From assembly GCA_022759165.1 (NCBI GenBank), contig JAEMPT010000093.1, positions 1-12,147 on the forward strand: a stretch of 12,147 nucleotides of DNA. The letters run 5' to 3'. Positions 5,754-12,147 of the stretch are shown in pieces. How positions within the stretch are numbered: the stretch's first letter is position 1; every line of letters starts with the position of its first letter. A program made the translations under genes and the position numbers. Below the pieces are notes generated by a model. That model was not told the origin of the DNA. It did not search any database and was given only the letters and a program-made list of their open reading frames with translations. This DNA comes from Thermoprotei archaeon. GTDB taxonomy: Archaea; Thermoproteota; Thermoprotei_A; Sulfolobales; Fervidicoccaceae.

Positions 5754-7181
5754 TCACAGAACCTTTATGCTGAGATAGGGGAAGATAAGCTGGAGTAACC
5801 CTAGACCCAAAGCCACTAAAACTATCGATAATATGACGTAGCTGACCCTGAGCTCGAATTTTCCCTTACCAGTACCTGTTTGAGAAAAGAGCATCGATAT
5901 GAGCCTACCGTAGTAATAGCTGGAGATCCCGCTGTTGATAATCGCTATGACAACCAGCGCTAAGCTATAGGGTACCGCTGATTCGAACAAGTATAGCTTT
6001 CCCCAGAATCCCACTAATGGAGGAAGACCTAGCAGACTCAATAGGAATATGGAAAAGGACAAAGAGCTCAATGCATCAGCCCTATATGCTCCCTTGATGC
6101 TTTCATCGGGTACGCTTGACCCAAGCTCTCCTGTAAAGAGGAAGGACCCAGACTTAGCGAGCGAATAGCCAAGTGTTTGTATTGCTATTCCGCCTGAAGC
6201 AAGATAAATGAGTTGCGCATTTCCACTCGAGGCTCCATAGAGTATGCCCACGACACCCACGAGTATATAGCCAATTTGGGCTATACTGCTATATGCGAGG
6301 ATTCTCGGTAATACCCTAGTTGTAAGTGCTGCTATATTTCCAAATGTCATTGTAAGGACGCTCACTATCGCTACCATATCTATGAATTGGGCGCTGGGTC
6401 CAATGTAAAACGTATAATAAATCATTCTAACGAATCCGAGTATCGCCCCGATCTTTGCAACTCCTGTTATCAAGGCGATCGCTCTGCCTTCTGCCTGGGA
6501 ATATACGTCTGGCATCCACCAGTGAAACGGAAATATGCCCAGCTTAAACCCTACACCAGCTAACAGGAGAGCAGCGGAGAGAAGAAAGAGCTTACCACTG
6601 CCAAACCAATTGGCGGAGTATATGTTATCCCCCGCAAGATAAGCCCCAGTACCCAGCCACATAACTATGAACACTGTTGAGAGCACACCCATGAGTGCAT
6701 ACTTAAGCGCGGCATCAGATGAGGATTTCGTCTTCGCTGCAGCTACCGCTGTGTATGATGAAATACTCAGCAACAGCCATGATGCAATGAAAAGAGAGAT
6801 AGATGAGGTAGTCGCTAACAGGAAGCTTCCTAAAACTGTTGAAAACCCAGCAACAGCGAATATTGCAGCTTTGTGAACTTCTCCCTCAAGAGAAAGAGAT
6901 GCTAAAATTATCTGGAGGACAAAGGCTCCAATTAGCAGAGGAATTATGGAAAAACCGTCGAGCACGATGACACCGTTCAGAGCTGAAGAATATAGTCCTG
7001 ATATTGAGAGGTAGGATAAGAAAGCAATAGCGCCTAGCTCAGCTATCCCAAAAATGAGGTTTAGCAGAACTATTGCCCTTCTCTCTAGGTTTGAGTAGAA
7101 ACCTGCGATTATTAAAGCCGATGAAGCTATAATTGGTATTCCTATTGTAGCTATTGCACCTATATCGCTCCCGCTTAGCAT
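5754..7181 (-). CDS. nuoN: Complex I proton-pumping membrane subunit N
   Basis: An antiporter-like subunit of NADH-dehydrogenase-type complex I in the cytoplasmic membrane, about 475 aa and 14 predicted membrane helices. Seen, numbering from ATG 7181: GFKLGIFPFHWW with helix-7 Lys213, VAKIG with helix-8 Lys243, AYSSIAQIGY, and the helix-12 motif GFWGKLYLF with Lys395. Two departures stand out. Helix 5 reads ASWLLLSISSY, with leucine where NuoL and NuoM have the key glutamate. The usual A-P-x-P before helix 8 is AEGR. Start: ATG 7181 has GAGGTG upstream in a sequence that also contains the nuoL stop; GTG 7190 is an alternative. It is the last gene of the operon, 10 nt after nuoL. N rather than L or M is assigned from its length, the position after L, and the DVY motif after HWWMP. 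Confidence 0.88.
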   Translation of the reverse strand: MLSGSDIGAIATIGIPIIASSALIIAGFYSNLERRAIVLLNLIFGIAELGAIAFLSYLSISGLYSSALNGVIVLDGFSIIPLLIGAFVLQIILASLSLEGEVHKAAIFAVAGFSTVLGSFLLATTSSISLFIASWLLLSISSYTAVAAAKTKSSSDAALKYALMGVLSTVFIVMWLGTGAYLAGDNIYSANWFGSGKLFLLSAALLLAGVGFKLGIFPFHWWMPDVYSQAEGRAIALITGVAKIGAILGFVRMIYYTFYIGPSAQFIDMVAIVSVLTMTFGNIAALTTRVLPRILAYSSIAQIGYILVGVVGILYGASSGNAQLIYLASGGIAIQTLGYSLAKSGSFLFTGELGSSVPDESIKGAYRADALSSLSFSIFLLSLLGLPPLVGFWGKLYLFESAVPYSLALVVIAIINSGISSYYYGRLISMLFSQTGTGKGKFELRVSYVILSIVLVALGLGLLQLIFPYLSIKVL

Positions 7182-7191
7182 TTTCACCACC

Positions 7192-9183
7192 TCACATGAA
7201 GATCAGGATGAGTAACATTACTACTACAGATAAGAGGAAGTAAAGCATATAGTTGTAAGTATCCCCGTTCAGTGGCTTTCGTATGTACTTGCTAAACACG
7301 GATGTTCCCCTCGGTAACGCATAGTTGATTGCTGTGTCCAGGCCTTTCTCTAATGAGTTATATGTAACTTCGCCTATTCTAAGAAAAGCTAGCCCAATAT
7401 TGTAATAGAATACGTTTATCCACCATCTGTCTCTGAGGAAGTTGTTTAATGAGGGAAGTTTCGAGATTATGCTCTTGGAATCAATTAACTTAAGGTAGTA
7501 TGCTGAGAAAGATAGCGCTATACCTGTTAGAACCAAAGCGAGGGAAACGGCTACCGCTGTGGTCTCGCCTTCGGCAAGTATATGAGGCACTTCTATGAAG
7601 GATTGCGAAACAAACATTGAAAGTTTTTGTCCGAACAGCGGCCACATGATACCTAAGAGTATAGAAAGGATTGCGAGTAGACCGTAAGTAGAAGCCACAT
7701 ATGCAGGTGGTTCATGCAACAGCTCCCCATCTTTTCCTGGGTACCTTTCAGTATACAACAAGTACCTTGTAGAGTAAAAAGCTGTGAATAAAATGGTGAC
7801 CACTAACAAGGACGTTGGAAGCAAAAGTCCAGTTGCTATGTAACTCTCTACCAAGGCATCTTTGGTCCAAAAGCCTATGAAAGGAGGTAAACCGGCAAGC
7901 GAAAGGGTAAGAAGCCAGTTCAATGAGGTCGTAACCCTCATCCTATGTATGTTCGGCCACTCATCGATGAACCTGCTTTCTCCCACATGAATGTAAATGC
8001 CCGCCCCGAGGAATAGACCGGCCTTGAATACGGCATGAGCAATCAAGTGGGCCACAACGAATGAAAGCACGAGAGATGGATGAGATGAAAAAATCGAGGC
8101 GCCGATTCCTGCGAACATGAAACCCAGCTGGCTCCCAGTAGAATATGCTAAGATCAGCTTTGCCTCCCTCGCGACGAGAGCCATTGTAGCGAGAGCGAAT
8201 GCCGTTATAGCACCAATGATCATAAGCACGTAGTAGAATTCTTGAATCTGTGAGAAGGCTGTTTGGCCTAAGATAGGATCTGTTACCATCAGCTCTTTTG
8301 CCCCATATGCAAATATCGGGGTAATCCTCACCATGTAGTATACTCCGGCTTTCACCATCGTTGCTGCATGAATTAGTGCGCTTACTGGGGTCGGGCCTGT
8401 CATAGCGGTCACGAGCCACTCGTGGAATGGGAACTGCGCGCTCTTAGCCAATGCTCCTATAGATAGTAAGGACATAACAGGGACTAAGATACCTGCTCTT
8501 GCGAGGATCCCTACAACATTGGAAGATGATTTAAGCAAAACACTCAAACTGAACGTCCCCGTCATAATATACAATACGATTATGCCAACTAGCATGAGCA
8601 CATCGGGGATTCTTGTAAAGAGGAGGGCTCTTAGACCGCTCATACTAGGGAAGGAGAACATTGGCGTGTTTGCGACATATCTGCCCTCTTCTCCAATCAT
8701 TCTCTCTTTTTCATCGTGCCTCCAGTGCCCTATCAATGCGTAGCTTGCTAGACCAGTTCCTTCCCATCCCAAAAAAAGCAGTATCAGATTGTCTGCTGAG
8801 ACAACGAGCATCATACTTCCTACGAAGAAGGTAAAGTACATGAAATACCTAGTGAACCCCTCATCTCCATCCATATAGTATAAGCTGTATATCCCTATTA
8901 TTAGGGATAGAAATGAGACAAGCTCCATCATTATGCCCGTGTAGGAGTCGTATAGAAAAGATAGGGAGAAGCCTATAGAGGGAAGATCACCAAATGAAAT
9001 TGGCCCGCTGAATCCTTTCTCAAGTATGAAGTACAAAACTAGGCCTGATGAGACCGTTGAAATAAACAGCGATGCCACGCTCACTAAGCCTGGCAACTTC
9101 CTCTTAGAGGGGAGCAAGGCTATTATTGCCGAAGCAATAAAAGGCTGAATGATAGCCAAGAAATAGTATGCGTTGAGCGCCAC
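7192..9183 (-). CDS. nuoL: Complex I proton-pumping membrane subunit L
   Basis: The distal antiporter-like subunit of complex I, 663 aa. Its extra length is the C-terminal lateral helix and final anchor helix (MLYFLLSVVVMLLILIF at the end) that mark NuoL. Seen: helix-5 Glu141 in LGWEGTGLASY, and helix-7 Lys247 in GALAKSAQFPFHEWL. Helix 8 is PTPVSALIHAATMVKAGVY with His272 and Lys278. AREAKLILAYST with Lys342 follows, then the helix-12 pair Lys441-Asp442 in GFWTKDALVESY. All expected ionisable residues are therefore present. Between helices 5 and 6 there are about 19 more residues than in E. coli NuoL (around 155-185). The start is GTG at 9183, with GGAGGTG (9197-9191) 7 nt upstream. It begins 2 nt after the nuoM stop. 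Confidence 0.95.
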   Translation of the reverse strand: MALNAYYFLAIIQPFIASAIIALLPSKRKLPGLVSVASLFISTVSSGLVLYFILEKGFSGPISFGDLPSIGFSLSFLYDSYTGIMMELVSFLSLIIGIYSLYYMDGDEGFTRYFMYFTFFVGSMMLVVSADNLILLFLGWEGTGLASYALIGHWRHDEKERMIGEEGRYVANTPMFSFPSMSGLRALLFTRIPDVLMLVGIIVLYIMTGTFSLSVLLKSSSNVVGILARAGILVPVMSLLSIGALAKSAQFPFHEWLVTAMTGPTPVSALIHAATMVKAGVYYMVRITPIFAYGAKELMVTDPILGQTAFSQIQEFYYVLMIIGAITAFALATMALVAREAKLILAYSTGSQLGFMFAGIGASIFSSHPSLVLSFVVAHLIAHAVFKAGLFLGAGIYIHVGESRFIDEWPNIHRMRVTTSLNWLLTLSLAGLPPFIGFWTKDALVESYIATGLLLPTSLLVVTILFTAFYSTRYLLYTERYPGKDGELLHEPPAYVASTYGLLAILSILLGIMWPLFGQKLSMFVSQSFIEVPHILAEGETTAVAVSLALVLTGIALSFSAYYLKLIDSKSIISKLPSLNNFLRDRWWINVFYYNIGLAFLRIGEVTYNSLEKGLDTAINYALPRGTSVFSKYIRKPLNGDTYNYMLYFLLSVVVMLLILIFM

Positions 9184-9185
9184 TT

Positions 9186-10709
9186 TTATGCACCTCCTGC
9201 TAGTGCCTTAAGAGAATTCAGATATCCCGTCAAATAGTTGGCATAAACGGGAGCGACGATGAAAAGAGCGATCGCCAAAATAGCGAGGGTTATAAGCGAC
9301 CCTATAATAAAAGGATCCTCTTTTTTCCTCGCGCCAAATTTGGGCGGCCCCTGAAAAACTTCCTTATATCTGTAAAAGGAGTACGAAATCGACAAAGAGA
9401 ATCCTATGAAAAGTAGCGCTATGATAGCGAGACCTTCCGCCCCCATTCCGTAAAAAGCTTCTACTACTCCTCTCACGATGAAGAGCTCGCTCCAAAAGCC
9501 TATGGTGGGAGGCATCCCTGTTATAGTGAAAAATCCTAACAATGCGGTATTACCAGTCATCGGCAAAGTCTTCAGCATTCCTCCCATCTGACGCATGTCC
9601 CTGAGTCCATTTTCGTGGTATATAACGGAGCCTGCTGAAGCGAATAATATGGCCTTTCCGAACGCATGGGCTATGTAATGCAGTATTAGCCCTATAAAGC
9701 CGTAGATGTTCCCGGCAGCGACCGAAATTATGAGATAACCCATCTGCGATATGCTGCTGTATGCCAAGAACCTCTTAAAGTCCTTTTCAAATAAAGCATT
9801 TAAGCCTCCATAAACTATGGTTAGCGCTCCCCACACAGCTAACAAAAGCCTAGCATCACCGAACTGAGCCGGAAAAAGGGGGTATAAAAATCTAAAGATC
9901 ACGTATGGTCCGATCCCTATTAAAAGTGGAGAAAGCAGCGCACTTATCGGTGTTGGTGCTTCGGCATGCGCATAAGGTAGCCACAGATGGAATCCTAGGG
10001 CCGCTGCCTTAACCAACATTCCTACCAGCATAAGAGCAAAAACTGCTTTCGCGACGCTCTGCATCAGCTCTCCCGTGTAAACTATGTTTCCTCCAGAGCC
10101 GAAAACATTCAGGCTACCCTCATAATAACCGAATGCTAGCGCACCCACGAGGAAGAGCACAGCACCAATATGAGTCCAAACAAAGTAGAGGAGGGCGATT
10201 TTTCTTCTATCACCGTAGCCGTAATTGTTGATAAGTATGAAGCTAGATATCAGACCAACCTCTAAGAAGAGGTAGAATTCTGCGAAGTTCGTTGAAATTA
10301 CTGACCCATACATAGAAATGGAAAATATATAATATAAAACGTAGAATAGCTTCATGTTCGAGGATATTTGTTCGCCTTCTTCCTCGAATTTTCTTTCCAT
10401 ATATGGATAGGCATATATCGATATGACCATTGATACCCCTAGTATAGTCAATGCGATTGGACCAGAAACGTAGTCCACGAGAAAATTGAAGTCTCCCAGG
10501 TATTTGGCTGAGAGATATACCCCGTCTGTAAATTTGCCTCCCGAATAAAATGTGGCAAGAAGAGTCGATGCAATCAATGGTAGAAAGAGAGCAGCAGTTG
10601 CTGTGCACATATGCCTGGGTCTTTTTAGTACAATGTTTAGAGCTATTAATGCTAGAATTGATATCGAAAGAGTTGTCAACATCAAATGAGGGAGGTATAG
10701 AACCGACAT
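9186..10709 (-). CDS. nuoM: Complex I proton-pumping membrane subunit M
   Basis: An antiporter-like subunit of complex I, 507 aa from ATG 10709. Seen: helix-5 Glu150 in LFLEVGLISSF, helix-7 Lys234 in VKAAALGFHLWLPYAHAEAP, and KRFLAYSSISQMGY. LHYIAHAFGKAILF and the helix-12 glutamate in GFWSELFIV follow; the glutamate, not lysine, is the mark of subunit M. In helix 8 (ALLSPLLIGIGPYV) the lysine seen in E. coli NuoM is missing: an ungapped alignment from APT to RF puts Gly there. Start: ATG 10709 has AGGTGA 5 nt upstream, formed by the last codons of nuoK. GTG 10718, overlapping the nuoK stop, is an alternative. The gene lies between nuoK and nuoL, so M precedes L. Confidence 0.92.
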   Translation of the reverse strand: MSVLYLPHLMLTTLSISILALIALNIVLKRPRHMCTATAALFLPLIASTLLATFYSGGKFTDGVYLSAKYLGDFNFLVDYVSGPIALTILGVSMVISIYAYPYMERKFEEEGEQISSNMKLFYVLYYIFSISMYGSVISTNFAEFYLFLEVGLISSFILINNYGYGDRRKIALLYFVWTHIGAVLFLVGALAFGYYEGSLNVFGSGGNIVYTGELMQSVAKAVFALMLVGMLVKAAALGFHLWLPYAHAEAPTPISALLSPLLIGIGPYVIFRFLYPLFPAQFGDARLLLAVWGALTIVYGGLNALFEKDFKRFLAYSSISQMGYLIISVAAGNIYGFIGLILHYIAHAFGKAILFASAGSVIYHENGLRDMRQMGGMLKTLPMTGNTALLGFFTITGMPPTIGFWSELFIVRGVVEAFYGMGAEGLAIIALLFIGFSLSISYSFYRYKEVFQGPPKFGARKKEDPFIIGSLITLAILAIALFIVAPVYANYLTGYLNSLKALAGGA

Positions 10710-10714
10710 TTTGC

Positions 10715-11023
10715 TCACCTGTCGCCCTCAGGAATTGTTTTTATGACTTCAGGTTCTCTATGCGTCCTATAATAGAGAATAACTATGGATACTGCAAGAA
10801 GAAGCTCAATGGAAGCAATGAGTATAGCTAAAAGTGCAAATATCGCAGTAGCATATGGATAAACCGTGCCTATGAGTGCCAAATAAAGAAGAGAGCCGTT
10901 GAACATGACCTCGGCTCCAATGAGCATTTTAACTAGGGACCTAGAGGACAGTACGGTACCAAGTCCAAGAGCTAGCAAGAGAGAAGCCGTTATCTTGTAT
11001 ATTTCGATAAGCAATTCACTCAT
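10715..11023 (-). CDS. nuoK: Complex I membrane subunit K
   Basis: A small three-helix subunit (102 aa from ATG 11023; E. coli NuoK is about 100) in the proton path next to subunits J and N. Seen: helix 2 contains IGAEVMFN with Glu38, and helix 3 contains ASIELLLAV with Glu73. These are the two buried glutamates of the family. A short polar tail follows. Start: ATG 11023 has GGGAGGTG 9 nt upstream; GTG 11035 would also be open. It overlaps the end of nuoJ by 8 bp, and its stop codon supplies the ribosome binding site of nuoM. Confidence 0.92.
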   Translation of the reverse strand: MSELLIEIYKITASLLLALGLGTVLSSRSLVKMLIGAEVMFNGSLLYLALIGTVYPYATAIFALLAILIASIELLLAVSIVILYYRTHREPEVIKTIPEGDR

Positions 11024-11537
11024 CCTTTCCAGCACCTCCCTTCTTCGCTATATATATCGCAGATATCAGTGCTAGTAAAGCAGAAACAGAGATGAAGAAA
11101 AGTTGCGTCAGGAATTCGCTTGTCAGGAATTCCGACATAGTTCTGCTCGTTACTATCGTTGGGCCTAACTCATACCCAAGCTCCTTTTCAACCGTGTTTA
11201 TTAAGAAATAAAAAGCAACAAAAGCTATAGTAGAAATTATGCTTGTCTTGTATATACTCATTGTCTTGACTTTAATGTTTCCAAGCATAGATAAGGAAAC
11301 GATGAAAAGCATGACAGAAGCCCCCACATATACGATGAGCTGGGCTGCTGCTATGATCTGATAACCTAGAAAGGCGATGAGTCCGGAGACGGAGATCCCG
11401 ATGCCTGCCAACATGAAGGATCCGTAAACGAGGGATCTTTCCCTCACTAACAAGGCTGCGAGCAATATCGATATCAGTGCTACCATAGTAACGCTGAAGT
11501 AAATGCTCCAGACTGATATATCACCTAATAGGCTCAT
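11016..11537 (-). CDS. nuoJ: Complex I membrane subunit J
   Basis: A five-helix membrane subunit, 173 aa from ATG 11537, close to the usual size. Seen: the family's helix-3 signature AQLIVYVGASVMLFI (65-79), which carries the glycine-rich bend implicated in coupling. There are further hydrophobic helices at about 10-30, 38-57, 101-120 and 145-167, and a polar Lys-rich end. Start: GGAGG (11552-11548) lies about 10 nt before ATG 11537. ATG 11558 and TTG 11561 are open but poorly preceded. It overlaps nuoI by 17 bp with the chosen start and nuoK by 8 bp, consistent with coupled translation. Confidence 0.9.
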   Translation of the reverse strand: MSLLGDISVWSIYFSVTMVALISILLAALLVRERSLVYGSFMLAGIGISVSGLIAFLGYQIIAAAQLIVYVGASVMLFIVSLSMLGNIKVKTMSIYKTSIISTIAFVAFYFLINTVEKELGYELGPTIVTSRTMSEFLTSEFLTQLFFISVSALLALISAIYIAKKGGAGKDE

Positions 11538-12036
11538 AGACCAATCCCCTCCTTTCATCAACCCTGACCCTGTAGATCCTCACCCTACCAGTTAATAACT
11601 GGGAATCGGGATCTACGGTGAACTTATCTCCTATATATAGCATGCTTTCTCCCTCTTCGAAAACGGTGTCATGAGTCCTCGCATGCTTCAATGCATTCGT
11701 GGGACAAACGTCAACACAGTAACCACAGAACACGCATCTTTCAAGATTTATCGCAGGTCTGAGCTTCTTTTCCTGAGCTTGGAACATTTTCATAGCAGAG
11801 GCTGGGCAGATCCTAGCACATAGGGAGCATCCGATGCACTTCCCGTCATCCAATACTATAAAACCTCTGTAACCTTCATCTGGGATCTCCTTTACTAATG
11901 GATAGCGGTACGTGATCCTGAGAGGCCTCACAAGTAATTTTACCCACAATAGTATCGCGTTAAAATGTTTTTTCGCCTTTGAAACTAGTGAAAGGTTTCT
12001 CTCGGAAACGGATTTCTCAGCATATGTGCCGGTCAT
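11521..12036 (-). CDS. nuoI: Complex I iron-sulfur subunit I (two [4Fe-4S] clusters)
   Basis: A ferredoxin-like subunit carrying electrons inside complex I towards the quinone site, 171 aa. Seen: two cluster-binding motifs, C-I-G-C-S-L-C-A-R-I-C-P (Cys67, 70, 73, 77) and C-V-F-C-G-Y-C-V-D-V-C-P (Cys101, 104, 107, 111). These would hold clusters N6a and N6b, with the fourth Cys of each motif going to the other cluster. An N-terminal amphipathic stretch (about 20-40) would lie on the membrane subunit H. The ATG at 12036 is 1 nt after the nuoH stop and follows a run of seven G then ATC. It overlaps nuoJ by 17 bp. No missing residue was seen. Confidence 0.95.
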   Translation of the reverse strand: MTGTYAEKSVSERNLSLVSKAKKHFNAILLWVKLLVRPLRITYRYPLVKEIPDEGYRGFIVLDDGKCIGCSLCARICPASAMKMFQAQEKKLRPAINLERCVFCGYCVDVCPTNALKHARTHDTVFEEGESMLYIGDKFTVDPDSQLLTGRVRIYRVRVDERRGLVYEPIR

Positions 12037-12037
12037 T

Positions 12038-12147
12038 TCAGATCCCCCCCTGTAGTAGCACTATTGCCCCTCCCCCCAGCAGACAGATTATTGAGAATAA
12101 GAACCAGAACTTACATGCTCCACCCACGGCCTGGTCTATTGTGCGCC
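12038..12147 (-). CDS. nuoH: Complex I membrane subunit H, C-terminal end only (runs off the right edge)
   Basis: The last 35 codons of an open frame that enters from the right edge and stops with TGA at 12040-12038, just before nuoI. Seen: R-T-I-D-Q-A-V, followed after five residues by KFW and a hydrophobic helix ending LLQGGI. The conserved end of NuoH has an R-x-D-Q motif followed by a W-K and a final helix, which this resembles. Its place immediately before nuoI is the standard one for nuoH. The match is short, so the call rests partly on position. Confidence 0.75.
   Translation of the reverse strand, partial: RTIDQAVGGACKFWFLFSIICLLGGGAIVLLQGGI

Noticed and set aside
7961..8419. Open frame of 152 codons on the minus strand inside nuoL
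   Set aside because: It lies in a different frame of a gene whose protein carries all NuoL residues. Its own translation is rich in Arg, Ser and Cys with no recognisable motif, so it is a shadow frame.
5754..10709. Mrp antiporter or membrane-bound hydrogenase instead of complex I
   Set aside because: The three antiporter-like proteins are accompanied by a two-cluster NuoI, NuoJ, NuoK and the end of NuoH in the usual complex I arrangement. No hydrogenase or MrpE/F/G-like genes are visible.
1..12147. tRNA/rRNA genes, CRISPR arrays, insertion sequences, toxin-antitoxin or defence genes
   Set aside because: Nearly all of the sequence is accounted for by twelve housekeeping genes. The gaps are too short and show no cloverleaf, direct repeats or transposase remains.

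Overview
The window reads as a chromosomal core-gene segment from an archaeon, most likely a thermophilic member of the Thermoproteota/TACK group. Four things support this. There is a GINS subunit of the Gins23 type next to an MCM helicase, a split clamp loader (RfcS + RfcL), and an archaeal MfnA-type decarboxylase. There is also a complex I operon of the bacterial/archaeal Nuo type. Arginine is written mostly AGA/AGG and isoleucine often ATA, ribosome binding sites look like GGTGA/GGAGG, and promoters look like TATA boxes. The species cannot be named from this sequence.

Layout. Positions 1-1280 (minus strand) hold gins23 followed by mcm, which runs off the left edge after 252 codons. A compact gap of about 110 bp (1281-1398) carries divergent promoters. 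Positions 1399-3750 (plus strand) hold rfcS and rfcL, 6 nt apart. Positions 3656-5659 (minus strand) hold mfnA followed by truA. The 3' end of truA lies antisense over the last 95 bp of rfcL. Positions 5754-12147 (minus strand) hold the distal part of a complex I operon in the transcribed order nuoH (3' end only), I, J, K, M, L, N. It is tightly packed, with short overlaps or gaps of 1-10 nt. No RNA gene, mobile element, CRISPR array or long repeat was found, and no gene-free stretch exceeds about 120 bp.

How the genes work together. gins23 and mcm encode parts of the replicative CMG-like helicase. rfcS and rfcL encode the two subunits of the clamp loader that puts PCNA on DNA. The two operons share one intergenic region and may be co-regulated. 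truA (tRNA pseudouridine synthase) and mfnA (aspartate/tyrosine decarboxylase, probably supplying beta-alanine for coenzyme A) are housekeeping genes on the opposite strand. The nuo genes encode the whole visible proton-pumping membrane arm plus the NuoI iron-sulfur subunit. The genes for the peripheral arm lie outside the window, so the electron donor cannot be read.

I did not find a previously undescribed system; the gene content is ordinary. The points worth a second look are residue-level and architectural. NuoN lacks the otherwise conserved glutamate of transmembrane helix 5, and NuoM lacks the helix-8 lysine. The MCM zinc ribbon has an enlarged loop, RfcL has no recognisable C-terminal PCNA-binding box, and rfcL and truA overlap antisense in their coding sequences.
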